Of a stretch of DNA of 64,000 bases, positions 32,171 to 41,752 are shown in pieces. Positions within the stretch are counted from its first letter, which is position 1. Every line of letters starts with the position of its first letter. This stretch comes from Oligella ureolytica DSM 18253 (lineage in GTDB: Bacteria; Pseudomonadota; Gammaproteobacteria; Burkholderiales; Burkholderiaceae_B): the NCBI RefSeq assembly GCF_000373745.1, contig NZ_KB892302.1, forward strand, positions 40,569 to 104,568, in the 5' to 3' direction. A model generated the notes under the pieces. That model ran no database searches. It was not told the DNA's origin and saw nothing but the letters and a program-made list of their open reading frames with translations. The position numbers and the translations under genes are program-made.

Positions 32171-33210
32171 GATTTCCAATCAGTAGAATGTTTAAAACTG
32201 TTTAAGGTGCGCTCCCAAAAGCTTAGCGCTTCTAGCTTGATTAGCTGATCGTAGCCTGCTAATAAAAAGCTATTGTTTTTAGAAGGCTTTTGCATGTTGC
32301 CACGGAAAAGAATGTTGTCTTCAGGTTCGTTTGAGTCCTCACCGGGCCTTAGGCTTGAAAATGGATTGTTAGCTTTTGCGATGGCTTCAGCGCGAGCTTG
32401 GTGATAGCCTGCGCTTTGCACCGTTTGTATATCCTCTTCAAGTTGAGGCAGCAACTGTAGCCAACGCGCCCAATCCTCATTGCGATAGGCATTTTCAAGT
32501 GTGCTGATAATGGCATAAGGATAGGTAGGTGTAGCTTGTATCTGCTTAGGGTGAACACCACCATAAATCCAAGGACTATTAATTTCTTTGAGGCCTTGCT
32601 TTTTACGTTCAAGATTGACCGGATGCTCGTGCCATAGCATTTGAATCTCATTGAGCAACTGTCGTAAGCCTTTGTTGTGATCTTCTTTGGGCCAATGATC
32701 GTGCAGCTCACGGTAGGATAAAAGATTGGACGAGGCAATGCTGCCGGCAAATGATTGTGGTAAGCCTAAGACCCAGTGGTCAGACTTTATCGCAATTAAT
32801 TTAATTCTTTTTTCGGCAAATAAATATTTGACGGCTTCAAATAATGCTAAGCTTTGCTCTTTAGTTATCTGCAGCTGAGTGCTTGGGAACAAGCGAGTGC
32901 TTTGAAAGTCTACATGTATGTTGCAAAGAGCTAAAGTAAAAATACCATGATTATCATCCAGTTTTTCTTTATGATGATCAAGGGCAGGCAGAGCATCAAC
33001 ATAGCGTTGGCCAGCGATGGGGCTAAATTCTTGTTGTTGCACTTGGTAGTATTCTGCAGGCGTACAGCCAATCAGCTCACTATCCAACTGGTGCCGGGTA
33101 GCTTTGTGCTGTTGAAGTCGCTTAATAAAGGCTGAGTTTTGAGGAATCTCTTTTGCTAGCGCCTCAGCAACGCGTTTAGGTGGCAGTGCACCGGTAATAA
33201 TAATTTCCAT
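32152..33210 (-). CDS. RpfE-like conserved protein upstream of recJ
   Basis: The 352-residue soluble protein has no signal peptide. Its position directly upstream of and overlapping recJ, and the motif NSPWIYGGVHP (in relatives NSLWxWGGG), match the RpfE-type regulatory protein family, sometimes annotated as cofactor-independent phosphoglycerate mutase-like. Biochemical function is not established. In Xanthomonas, rpfE sits in the rpf cluster that controls virulence factors. The gene is divergent from lolC/E with only 39 bp between starts, so their promoters must overlap. Confidence 0.7.
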   Translation of the reverse strand: MEIIITGALPPKRVAEALAKEIPQNSAFIKRLQQHKATRHQLDSELIGCTPAEYYQVQQQEFSPIAGQRYVDALPALDHHKEKLDDNHGIFTLALCNIHVDFQSTRLFPSTQLQITKEQSLALFEAVKYLFAEKRIKLIAIKSDHWVLGLPQSFAGSIASSNLLSYRELHDHWPKEDHNKGLRQLLNEIQMLWHEHPVNLERKKQGLKEINSPWIYGGVHPKQIQATPTYPYAIISTLENAYRNEDWARWLQLLPQLEEDIQTVQSAGYHQARAEAIAKANNPFSSLRPGEDSNEPEDNILFRGNMQKPSKNNSFLLAGYDQLIKLEALSFWERTLNSFKHSTDWKSWWHQS

Positions 33211-33249
33211 CGTAATATTGTAATAGTTAACGCAGTATAAAGGTTTAAA

Positions 33250-34530
33250 GTGTTAAAAACACCTTATGAATTTTGGATTGGTATTCGTTACGCCGGTTTA
33301 ACTCGTTCACGTGGTAGGGGTAAGCGTCGTGATGGCTTCGTTTCCTTCGTGGCAGGCAGCTCAATGGCCGGTATTGCACTGGGTGTGGCTGCACTTATCG
33401 TCGTGATGTCGGTTATGAACGGCTTTCAGGTCCAAGTCCGTGATCGCATGTTATCAGTTATCCCTCATATTCAGGTATTCCAAGCAGACGCTGATGCAGT
33501 TAGCGGTCTCCAGCGATGGCAGGAAATGGCTGATTTAGCCCTAGAAAATCCTAATGTTGTGGGGGCTTCTGCCTTTGTTTCTTCTAGCGGTATGTTAAGT
33601 CGTGCCGATACACTGCGTGGTGTTGAAATTCGAGGTATTGACCCGGCCAATGAGCATCAGGTGTCGGAGTTACCGGAACAAATGCTTTACGGTGATCTTA
33701 ACAGTTTACAGAAGGGCAGTTTTAATATTGTCTTAGGGCGCTATTTAGCGAATATGCTTGATGCTTATGTTGGTGATACGGTGATTTTAATGGCTCCACA
33801 AGGGTCTGTTAATCCATCCGGTTTTTCACCGAGAATGCGCCAATTTACTGTGTCCGGTATTTTTTCGTCAGATCACTATGAATATGATTCATCCATGGCG
33901 TTTGTCAGTGTTGAAGATGCCGCCGTGTTGTTTAGGGATAAGGGCTTAGCCGGTGCTCGTCTAAAAATCAAAGATATGCTGGCTGCCCAAGAAGTGGCAC
34001 AACAGCTCACTATCTCAATGCCTCCCGGGGTATTGGTTAGGGATTGGACGCAGGATAATAGGACGTGGTTTGCAGCGGTTAAGGCAGAGAAACGAATGAT
34101 GTTTTTGATTTTAAGCCTCATTGTCGCAGTAGCTGCCTTTAATTTGCTTTCATCCTTGGTGATGGCAGTCAAGGATAAGCGCTCCGATATTGCCATTTTA
34201 CGTACTTTAGGTGTCAGTCCATTTTCAATTGCCAAAATTTTCTTGGTACAAGGCTCATTGATTGGCATCATTGGTACCTTGTTAGGGGTCGGTTTTGGCT
34301 GCTTAATTGCCTATAATATTGATGTGATTATTCCTGCTATTGAAGGGTTATTTGGCATACAGTTTTTAGACCCTAGTATTTATTTTATTAGTCAGCTACC
34401 CTCTGTGCCTGTGCCTGAGGATATTGTCATTGTTGCGGTGGTTTCTTTGTGTTTGTCCTTGTTAGCCACGCTCTACCCAAGTATTCGTGCATCACGATTA
34501 CAGCCAGCGGAGGTATTACGTCATGACTAA
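33250..34530 (+). CDS. lolC: Lipoprotein-releasing ABC transporter permease LolC/LolE
   Basis: This is the membrane subunit of the LolCDE complex that extracts lipoproteins from the inner membrane for transfer to LolA. The 426-residue protein has an N-terminal transmembrane helix (GIALGVAALIVVMSVMNGFQ), a large periplasmic MacB-like domain, and three C-terminal helices in the FtsX domain (LLSSLVMAVKDKRSDIAILRTLG split by the coupling helix). The start is GTG. Only one permease gene is present, as in species where one LolC/E-type (LolF) protein forms a homodimer. Its stop overlaps lolD. Confidence 0.92.
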   Translation: MLKTPYEFWIGIRYAGLTRSRGRGKRRDGFVSFVAGSSMAGIALGVAALIVVMSVMNGFQVQVRDRMLSVIPHIQVFQADADAVSGLQRWQEMADLALENPNVVGASAFVSSSGMLSRADTLRGVEIRGIDPANEHQVSELPEQMLYGDLNSLQKGSFNIVLGRYLANMLDAYVGDTVILMAPQGSVNPSGFSPRMRQFTVSGIFSSDHYEYDSSMAFVSVEDAAVLFRDKGLAGARLKIKDMLAAQEVAQQLTISMPPGVLVRDWTQDNRTWFAAVKAEKRMMFLILSLIVAVAAFNLLSSLVMAVKDKRSDIAILRTLGVSPFSIAKIFLVQGSLIGIIGTLLGVGFGCLIAYNIDVIIPAIEGLFGIQFLDPSIYFISQLPSVPVPEDIVIVAVVSLCLSLLATLYPSIRASRLQPAEVLRHD

Positions 34531-35224
34531 GATGGCAAGCAATCAACCAGTCGTCGTTGCTCGAGATGTTACTAAAACTTATCATGACGGGACCGATGAA
34601 CTGCAGATTCTAAGTGGCGTCAATATTTCTGTTGATTTAGGAGAAATGTTGGCGATTGTTGGTGCATCAGGTTCCGGCAAAAGTACTTTATTGCATATTT
34701 TAGGTTTGCTTGACGAAGCGACCTCTGGTGAGGTTTTGATTGATGGTCAATCCAGTCTTAACTTTTCAGAAAAAGAACGTAGTGTTATCCGTAATAGGAA
34801 GCTTGGCTTTGTTTATCAGTTTCACCATCTGCTGCCTGAGTTTTCTGCGTTGGATAACGTGGCGATGCCCTTGATTGTCCGTCGCGAACCATGTAAAGAC
34901 GCGCGCGCACAAGCGGCTGAAGTATTAGAGAAAGTTGGTTTAGCGGAGCGTATGATTCACAATCCCAGTCAACTTTCCGGTGGTGAAAGGCAGCGCGTTG
35001 CCTTAGCGCGCGCCTTAGTTACTCAACCTTTATGTCTTTTAGCTGATGAGCCTACGGGAAATCTTGATAGTAAAACAGCCGCTAATATGTTTGAATTATT
35101 AGTTGGGATACGACAAGATTTTAATACGGCATTTATCATTGTCACTCATGATCAGAAACTGGCCAATTTAGCTGATCGTCAGCTAATGATGGAGCGTGGT
35201 GTGTTATCAACCGCCCAAGGGTGA
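34523..35224 (+). CDS. lolD: Lipoprotein-releasing ABC transporter ATPase LolD
   Basis: LolD powers lipoprotein extraction with LolC/E. The 233-residue protein has Walker A GASGSGKST, the LolD-typical GFVYQFHHLLPEFSALDNVAMPL, the signature LSGGERQRVALARAL and Walker B LLADEPTGNLD. The ATG at 34523 lies within the last codons of lolC (8-bp overlap). A start further upstream would run through 12 codons foreign to the family. Confidence 0.96.
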   Translation: MTKMASNQPVVVARDVTKTYHDGTDELQILSGVNISVDLGEMLAIVGASGSGKSTLLHILGLLDEATSGEVLIDGQSSLNFSEKERSVIRNRKLGFVYQFHHLLPEFSALDNVAMPLIVRREPCKDARAQAAEVLEKVGLAERMIHNPSQLSGGERQRVALARALVTQPLCLLADEPTGNLDSKTAANMFELLVGIRQDFNTAFIIVTHDQKLANLADRQLMMERGVLSTAQG

Positions 35225-35257
35225 TCGTGGAATTAAGAAATTACGAGGTTTAGCGTC

Positions 35258-36073
35258 ATGCTCATTGATAGTCATTGCCACCTAGATGCCTCTGTCTTTA
35301 AAAAGCATCGAACTCAGATTATTCAATCGGCTCAGTCTGCGGGTGTCAGGGCCATTGTGATACCGGCGGTAGATATCAACAACTTTGCCGCGGTCCGTGA
35401 TGTTGCCCATCAATTTGATGGCGGTTTCTATGCTTTGGGTATTCATCCTATGTATGTGCATAGTAGTGATGTCAAGGATTTAGAGTGCTTAGCCGATGCG
35501 ATTGAAGAGGCGCTAGTTGATCCGCGTTTTGTGGGCATAGGTGAAATTGGCTTGGATTTCTTTGTTAAAGACATTGCAGAGGGTGCGGCGCGAGAAAAGC
35601 AAGAGTATTTCTTTAATGAACAACTAAAGTTAGCTCGTCGCTTTGATTTGCCGGTGATTCTTCACGTGCGTCGAGCGCAAGATATTATTCTGAAGTATTT
35701 GCGTCGTTATGATGGGCTAAGTGGTATAGCCCATGCTTTTAATGGTAGTGAGCAGCAGGCCGATCAATTTATTAAGCTTGGCTATTTGCTCGGCATGGGG
35801 GGCGCCATGACCTTTGATAGAGCCAAACAAATCCGTCGACATGCCGTTAAGTATGAGCTGCAGCATTATGCCTTAGAAACCGACTCGCCCGATATGGCAC
35901 CTAGTTGGTTAGATACGGATTCCACCTCCAATACGCCTGATCAGATCGCGAGGATTGCTGAGGTGTTTGCCGAGTTGAGAAAGCAGAGCCTAGCAGAAAT
36001 TCAAAAACAAACTGGGGAAAATGTACTAAACATCTTCCCCAGAATGCGACAATTAATTGATCACAATACGTGA
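35258..36073 (+). CDS. TatD-family metal-dependent hydrolase (DNase)
   Basis: This 271-residue TIM-barrel hydrolase carries the metal-binding start DSHCHLD at residues 4-10, GIHPMYVH, GEIGLDFF, the HVRRA and GIAHAFNGS motifs and the final LETDSPDMAP. TatD proteins are 3'-5' nucleases or related hydrolases. It lies after lolD. Its TGA is immediately followed by the last codon of the convergent phaB-like gene, with no bases between. Confidence 0.92.
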   Translation: MLIDSHCHLDASVFKKHRTQIIQSAQSAGVRAIVIPAVDINNFAAVRDVAHQFDGGFYALGIHPMYVHSSDVKDLECLADAIEEALVDPRFVGIGEIGLDFFVKDIAEGAAREKQEYFFNEQLKLARRFDLPVILHVRRAQDIILKYLRRYDGLSGIAHAFNGSEQQADQFIKLGYLLGMGGAMTFDRAKQIRRHAVKYELQHYALETDSPDMAPSWLDTDSTSNTPDQIARIAEVFAELRKQSLAEIQKQTGENVLNIFPRMRQLIDHNT

Positions 36074-36823
36074 TTAGTACATGTGTAAGCCGCCGTTTAT
36101 AGCGATATTAGCACCTGTGATATAAGCAGCACTTTCAGAGCATAAATAAGCCACTAATTCACCAATTTCTTCGGGTTTACCTAAGCGACCTACCGGTATT
36201 TGAGGAATGATTTGCTCTTCAAGAATTTCTTGTGGCATAGCAGCAACCATTTCAGTCTTGATATAGCCTGGAGAAATCGTATTAACGGTAATGCCCTTAG
36301 AGGCAAATTCTAATGCCAAGCTTTTACTAAAACCGTACATACCCGACTTAGCAGAGGAGTAGTTGGCTTGACCAAATTGCCCCTTAGAACCGTTAACTGA
36401 AGAGATCGTCACAATACGGCCCCAGCCACTTTCAAGCATATCTTCAATCACTTGCTTAGTGACATTAAATACGGAATCTAAGTTGGTGCGCAAAACATCA
36501 TCCCATTCCTCTTGAGACATCTTGCGGAAAGAACGATCCTTGGTAATCCCAGCGTTGTTAATCAGCATATCGACTTTAAAACCGTCATCATGGATTTGTT
36601 TGATCATTTTCTGACAAGATGCGAAGTCGGCGACGTCAACTGGATACGCCTTAAAATCATAGCCTAGCTCTTTTTGTTCGGCTAACCATTCGTCCGGATT
36701 GTCAGCCACATAATAAGTGACTAGTACTTGATGCCCACGATTTGCAAGTGAACGAGCGATTGCTGTGCCTAAACCACCGATGCCACCAGTGATCAAAGCA
36801 GTTCTTTCGTTGTCTGGAATCAA
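36074..36823 (-). CDS. phaB: Acetoacetyl-CoA reductase (PhaB-like SDR)
   Basis: This short-chain dehydrogenase has 249 residues: NADPH loop TGGIGGLGTA at 12-21, NNAG, and the catalytic Ser in TISSVNGSKG with Tyr155 and Lys159 (YSSAK). Sequence around GQFGQANYSSAKSGMYGFSKSLA matches acetoacetyl-CoA reductases of the polyhydroxyalkanoate pathway, which reduce acetoacetyl-CoA to (R)-3-hydroxybutyryl-CoA. No PHA synthase or thiolase is nearby. A FabG-like role cannot be excluded. Confidence 0.85.
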   Translation of the reverse strand: MIPDNERTALITGGIGGLGTAIARSLANRGHQVLVTYYVADNPDEWLAEQKELGYDFKAYPVDVADFASCQKMIKQIHDDGFKVDMLINNAGITKDRSFRKMSQEEWDDVLRTNLDSVFNVTKQVIEDMLESGWGRIVTISSVNGSKGQFGQANYSSAKSGMYGFSKSLALEFASKGITVNTISPGYIKTEMVAAMPQEILEEQIIPQIPVGRLGKPEEIGELVAYLCSESAAYITGANIAINGGLHMY

Positions 36824-36899
36824 CGCTTTCTCCTATGATAATAAAGGTTCTGTGTATTTATAGTATAGCAGGAATTTATGAAGACACTATTGCGCGGCA

Positions 36900-37562
36900 T
36901 TAGTCGTCTTGTTCTAAACAGGGCATGAATTTGCCGGTGGTAGAATCTCTGAAGTATAAAACGCCACTAGCAATACCAAAGTACGCGCCATGCAGGTATA
37001 AGTCGCCGCTATCCACGCGCTCTTTGACACTTGGAAAAGTCAGTAGGTTGTTGAGACTGTGCTCAACAACACCCATTTCAATTTGGCGTAACCAAGAGAT
37101 GTATTCCTCTGTGGATTCCGGTTTAGGGCCGGCTTTAGCGACTACCGGCTCAATTTGTGACATCCACTTTCCGATAAAGTCACTTTTACTGAGTGGGGCG
37201 ATCTGATCAGTATAGGCACGAACCCCACCACAGCTGGCATGACCCAGTACGACGATATGGCGAACTTTTAATGCATTGTTACCGTATTCAATGGCAGCGG
37301 AAGTCCCATGTAGTGAAGTGGTACTTTCTGATTTCTCACTTTCATCGGGAGGTACTAAATTGGCGATATTTCTAACCACAAATATTTCACCCGGGCCGGC
37401 ATCAAAAATAATTTCTGGAGCGACACGTGAGTCACCACAACTGATGACCATAATTTCGGGGACTTGGCCGCGTTGACCTAATTGCTTATATAAATAGCGC
37501 TCTTTTTCCATACGGCCGTTAAGGAAATTGTTGTAGCCATTGAGTAATCGTTGAGGAAACAT
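36900..37562 (-). CDS. Beta-class carbonic anhydrase
   Basis: It interconverts CO2 and bicarbonate. The 220-residue protein has the zinc ligands Cys42 (SCGDSR, with the Asp44-Arg46 dyad), His108 and Cys111 (GHASCGGV), the complete set of the beta family. No signal peptide, so cytoplasmic. It stands 76 bp upstream of the phaB-like gene on the same strand and is divergent from comEC. Confidence 0.95.
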   Translation of the reverse strand: MFPQRLLNGYNNFLNGRMEKERYLYKQLGQRGQVPEIMVISCGDSRVAPEIIFDAGPGEIFVVRNIANLVPPDESEKSESTTSLHGTSAAIEYGNNALKVRHIVVLGHASCGGVRAYTDQIAPLSKSDFIGKWMSQIEPVVAKAGPKPESTEEYISWLRQIEMGVVEHSLNNLLTFPSVKERVDSGDLYLHGAYFGIASGVLYFRDSTTGKFMPCLEQDD

Positions 37563-37706
37563 ACTTATTATTTTCTAAAGTTAATACACCCTTATTTTAC
37601 ACGCCTACTTGCCATTACTCTAAAAAATTTCTTCAGGCATGGACAAAAAGCACATCGTACCGATTTTTTGGAGAAATTTCCTATAACTTAGTCTGATGGT
37701 TTATCG

Positions 37707-40202
37707 GTGAGTTGCGTGATGGGATTCTGGTTTTTTATCTGTCTATCAGGAATAGGTGGGCTTGCTTTTTTGCATACACTACCACAACTACCTGATTTAA
37801 ATAGTTTATTTGTGTCACAGCTGCTATGCCTGTTTGCTGTGATTGTTTGTTTATATAGAAGCCGTTATGTATCGCTTAGAAAGAAGTTGGCATGTGTTTT
37901 TATTGGTCTTTTAGTTTTTTTATTAATGATGAGTTATGGAACATGGCGCGCTCAGGAAAGATTGGCTGATAGATTAAGTTTGCAACATGATGATCGTGTG
38001 AGCAGACTCGTTGTAGAAGTGAGTGATTTAGTCGATTACGGAGACGATTACTTGCAGTTTGATGCACGAGTAATACGCTCTAAGCCGAGTACAGGTATCC
38101 CATCTAATATACGATTGCGTTGGTCTTTTGGGGCCTTTGCAGGTCCTTATACTAAACCCTTACCGTTAAAAGAACCGATGCCTGAGATTAAACCCGGCGA
38201 GATATGGGAGCTGTCGGCTTTATTACGACAGCCTTATGGGGCATTCAATCCGGGACAAGGCGATATTTTATCCTATCGTTTTGTAAATAACCACCGTGCG
38301 GTGGGCACAGTAAAAGGCAGCCCCAAGCGTTTGACAGAAAGTGGGCGGTTTGATTGGTCTATTAAAATTGCACAATTAAGGCACCATATTCGCGCCAAAC
38401 TAAGTCACTATGTGGCAGATAAACGCTATGGCTCGGTCATGATTGCATTAGTGATGGGTGATCAGGCGGCTATTTCTCAGGATGATTGGGTTTTATTCAA
38501 CCGTAGTGGCTTGACACATTTGGTGTCTATAAGCGGCAGTCACATCACGATGCTGAGTTCTTTAGCCAGTTTGCTGTGCTTTCTGTCCTGGCGCCATTTA
38601 AGTGTTGCCCAAAAGTCTTTATCAGAACGTATGGCAGCACAACGCTTAGCCGCATTTGTCGGCATATTGGTGGCTTGGTTCTACTGTAGTATTGCCGGTT
38701 GGGGGGTGCCGGCGCAGCGTAGCTTTCTGATGTTGCTAATCTTTTTTATTAATTATGCTTTTGCGCTGCAATGGTCGATACACATGGTGTTGGTAGTAGC
38801 CGCTTTATTGGTGTTACTCATTGAACCATGGGCTGTTTTAAGCATCGGATTTTGGCTCTCTTTTGGCGCCATGCTGGTGCTGATTTTGCTTGCAAAGGAA
38901 GTGCTAAAAGCCCAGGGCTTGAAGCAGAAGCTGTTGATTGCGATCCGTGGTTGGACAAAAATGCAATTGGCTGTCTTTTTAGGCTTGGCTCCATTGCTGG
39001 CCTTGTTGTTTAGTCAAGTGTCTTTGATTTCTCCCATTACCAATGCATATGCCATTTTTTTAATTGGCACGATTATTACCCCGGCCAGTCTACTGTTAGC
39101 GGTGACCAGTCAATTTGAGCCGTTGGACTTGGTGAGTGAATCTCTAGCAACAATAACTCATTATTTGTTGTTTTTATGCTTGGAACTAACCGCTAAACTG
39201 ATTACATGGTCTTATGCTTTATTAGATGTGCCGCGTCTATCGATAGGGATAGCCGTTTTAGCCTTGTTTTCGATATTAAGTTTATTTGTTGCTCGATTCT
39301 CACGGTGGACTTCATTATCATTGCTGTGGTTATTACCGATTTTTATGGATGCCGGATTTAAACAAACAGTTCATAGTGGCGAATGGCAAGCTTATATGTT
39401 GGATGTCGGTCAGGGTAGTGCCATTTTAATCAAGACTCATAAGCATCATCTGTTGTTTGATGTCGGGCCGCGTACGTCTTATGATAATGAAGCCAGCAAT
39501 AAAGTGATTATTCCTGTACTTAGAGGGTTAGGTGTAAAGCATTTAGATTATGTAGTTGTGTCTCATAGTGACTTGGACCATGTGGGTGGGTTTTCTGAAT
39601 TGATCAGTCAGGTGTCGGTCGGTCATGTATATGGTTCGTTTAGTCTGGATCAGTGGTTGGCGAAAGAAGAGATGATTTTTGCTAAGGACTATCGTCCGCT
39701 TAATGCTGACTTGCATGCTGAAGTGTGTTTAGCCGGTCATCACTTTGAACTGGATGGTGTCAGCTTCAGCTTTATCTGGCCTGTACAACAAGGGGTTCTA
39801 CCACTTAAGGCAAAAAGTGCCAATGAAGAGAGCTGTGTTTTATTGGTGCAGGGAGAGCACCATAATCTACTGCTGACAGGAGATATTGATCGTTTGGTAG
39901 AAGATAAGCTCATCAAAAGTGGTATATTGCCTAAGATTGATGCTGTTGTCGTGCCGCATCATGGTTCTAAAACATCCTCATCAGTCGCTTTTATAGAGCA
40001 CATTAAGGCGCAAGTGGCGGTTGCACAAGCGGGGCATTACAATCGCTATAAGCATCCGGATCCTACGGTAGTTGCACGTTGGTCTGCTGGCGATAGAAAT
40101 TTTTATAATACTATCACTGATGGGGCAGTTACTCTTCGCTCAAGTGCTTTGGGTTTGCAGTCGCGAACTGAGCGCTCCGACAGAAAACGCTATTGGCACT
40201 AA
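37707..40202 (+). CDS. comEC: DNA uptake channel protein ComEC/Rec2
   Basis: ComEC is the inner-membrane channel for transforming single-stranded DNA. The 831-residue protein has N-terminal membrane helices, a DUF4131/OB-type region, the multi-helix competence domain (GLTHLVSISGSHITMLSSLA) and a C-terminal metallo-beta-lactamase domain with VVSHSDLDHVGGF near residues 617-629. All three modules are present and uninterrupted, so the protein is probably functional. The start is GTG at 37707; an ATG four codons later is also possible. No other competence genes are in the window. Confidence 0.93.
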   Translation: MSCVMGFWFFICLSGIGGLAFLHTLPQLPDLNSLFVSQLLCLFAVIVCLYRSRYVSLRKKLACVFIGLLVFLLMMSYGTWRAQERLADRLSLQHDDRVSRLVVEVSDLVDYGDDYLQFDARVIRSKPSTGIPSNIRLRWSFGAFAGPYTKPLPLKEPMPEIKPGEIWELSALLRQPYGAFNPGQGDILSYRFVNNHRAVGTVKGSPKRLTESGRFDWSIKIAQLRHHIRAKLSHYVADKRYGSVMIALVMGDQAAISQDDWVLFNRSGLTHLVSISGSHITMLSSLASLLCFLSWRHLSVAQKSLSERMAAQRLAAFVGILVAWFYCSIAGWGVPAQRSFLMLLIFFINYAFALQWSIHMVLVVAALLVLLIEPWAVLSIGFWLSFGAMLVLILLAKEVLKAQGLKQKLLIAIRGWTKMQLAVFLGLAPLLALLFSQVSLISPITNAYAIFLIGTIITPASLLLAVTSQFEPLDLVSESLATITHYLLFLCLELTAKLITWSYALLDVPRLSIGIAVLALFSILSLFVARFSRWTSLSLLWLLPIFMDAGFKQTVHSGEWQAYMLDVGQGSAILIKTHKHHLLFDVGPRTSYDNEASNKVIIPVLRGLGVKHLDYVVVSHSDLDHVGGFSELISQVSVGHVYGSFSLDQWLAKEEMIFAKDYRPLNADLHAEVCLAGHHFELDGVSFSFIWPVQQGVLPLKAKSANEESCVLLVQGEHHNLLLTGDIDRLVEDKLIKSGILPKIDAVVVPHHGSKTSSSVAFIEHIKAQVAVAQAGHYNRYKHPDPTVVARWSAGDRNFYNTITDGAVTLRSSALGLQSRTERSDRKRYWH

Positions 40203-40263
40203 AATAGTATAATGATTAGTGCGTATCTTTTGCCGGATATATAAAGAAACATAGGATAAGTCG

Positions 40264-41124
40264 TTGAAAAATAATAATTTTATACCAGTTGATTTGCATT
40301 GCCACTCTACGGTCTCTGACGGCGTTTTACGCCCTGAGGAAGTTGCCAAACGTGCCCATCATAATGGTGTGCGTTTATGGAGCCTAACGGATCATGATGA
40401 AACAGGCGGACAAGCTATTGCCAAAAAAACAGCTGAAGAGTTGGGTATGGACTATATTACCGGTGTTGAAATTTCGGTGACATGGCAGGATCGGACTTTA
40501 CATATGGTAGGATTAAATTTTGACCCTGCCAACAAAACGCTTAACGAGGGTTTGGCCGGCATTCGAGCCAACCGTGATAGTCGCTCTTATAAAATTGCCG
40601 AAAAATTTGATGCTTTAGGTATTCCCGGTACTTTTGAAGGGGCGTTGCGTTTTGCGGATAATCCTGAATTAGTCAGTCGTTCGCATTTTGCTCGCTATTT
40701 GGTTGATGCAGGTTATTGTCAAACTATGCAGGAAGTCTTTGACCGTTACTTAAATGATCAGGGGCCGGCCAATGTCTCGATGCAATGGGCATCGTTGCCG
40801 GATGCAGTCGAGTGGATTAGGGACGCGGGCGGAGTCTCAGTTATTGCCCATCCTGGTCGGTATAAATATACCCGTAGCCAATTTGTTGATCTATGGCGGA
40901 CTTTTAAGTTACTGGGCGGCGCAGGAATTGAGGTAGTTACCAGCTCGCACAAACCCGATCAATATTACCACTATGCAGATGTGTGCCGACAATATGGTTT
41001 TTTTGCCAGTGCAGGCTCGGACTTCCATAGTCCTCAGGAGAGTCGTCTGGATTTAGGCCATTTGCCGGCATTGCCTTCAGGTGTTAGGCCCATTTGGCAT
41101 CATTTAGGCTATACAAACTACTAG
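40264..41124 (+). CDS. PHP-domain phosphoesterase (YciV/RNase AM-like)
   Basis: The 286-residue PHP protein has metal ligands in VDLHCHSTVSDG (His12, His14), LTDHDETGG and a C-terminal GSDFHSP. This set matches the family of 3',5'-nucleoside bisphosphate phosphatases/5'-3' exoribonucleases (RNase AM). TTG start at 40264 with an AGGATAAG ribosome binding site. Confidence 0.88.
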   Translation: MKNNNFIPVDLHCHSTVSDGVLRPEEVAKRAHHNGVRLWSLTDHDETGGQAIAKKTAEELGMDYITGVEISVTWQDRTLHMVGLNFDPANKTLNEGLAGIRANRDSRSYKIAEKFDALGIPGTFEGALRFADNPELVSRSHFARYLVDAGYCQTMQEVFDRYLNDQGPANVSMQWASLPDAVEWIRDAGGVSVIAHPGRYKYTRSQFVDLWRTFKLLGGAGIEVVTSSHKPDQYYHYADVCRQYGFFASAGSDFHSPQESRLDLGHLPALPSGVRPIWHHLGYTNY

Positions 41125-41165
41125 TTCAGTGCTAAATCGTATAAAAATAATTTGGAGTGACCTTG

Positions 41166-41720
41166 ATGAGTAAGGCTTTTGTTAAAGAAGACAGTAATTT
41201 TGATGATGACTTAGAGACGGAAGGTTTAGCCATTCCTAGCGGCCATAAAAATTATATTACGCGTTATGGTTATGAGCAGATGCGTGCTGAGTTATCAGAT
41301 TTAGTCAATAAAGAGCGTCCTGAGATTGTTAGTACCGTTTCGTGGGCTGCGTCTAATGGTGACCGCTCTGAAAATGGCGATTATATTTATGGTAAAAAGC
41401 GCTTGCGTGAGATTGACCGCCGTATTCGTTTTCTAACTAAGCGATTGGAGAGCATTGAAGTAGTCGATACACATCTGCAAACTAATCGCAATCAGGTTTT
41501 TTTTGGTGCGACTGTCGAGTATGTCAATCAAGAGGATGAAGAGTTTAAGGTGACTATCGTCGGTATTGATGAGGCCGAGCCTTTAGAGGGGCTTATCAGT
41601 TGGATATCACCTGTGGCCCGAGCGTTGATGAAGGCAAAAGAGGGTGATGTAGTCTATGTCAATACACCAAGTGGTCAACAGGAGCTGGAAATCCTTTCAG
41701 TGAGTTATCCTGAACATTAA
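41166..41720 (+). CDS. greB: Transcript cleavage factor GreB
   Basis: GreB rescues backtracked RNA polymerase by stimulating transcript cleavage. The 184-residue protein has the N-terminal coiled coil with the acidic tip (SWAASNGDRSENGDYIYGKK; Asp and Glu of the DxxE tip) and a C-terminal FKBP-like domain. The YGKKRLREIDRRIRFL stretch favours GreB over GreA. Start at the ATG at 41166, eight bases after TTTGGAG; an in-frame GTG at 41157 lies within that ribosome binding site. Confidence 0.95.
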   Translation: MSKAFVKEDSNFDDDLETEGLAIPSGHKNYITRYGYEQMRAELSDLVNKERPEIVSTVSWAASNGDRSENGDYIYGKKRLREIDRRIRFLTKRLESIEVVDTHLQTNRNQVFFGATVEYVNQEDEEFKVTIVGIDEAEPLEGLISWISPVARALMKAKEGDVVYVNTPSGQQELEILSVSYPEH

Positions 41721-41752
41721 GTTATAAGACCATAATTTCACTAAGGAGCGTA

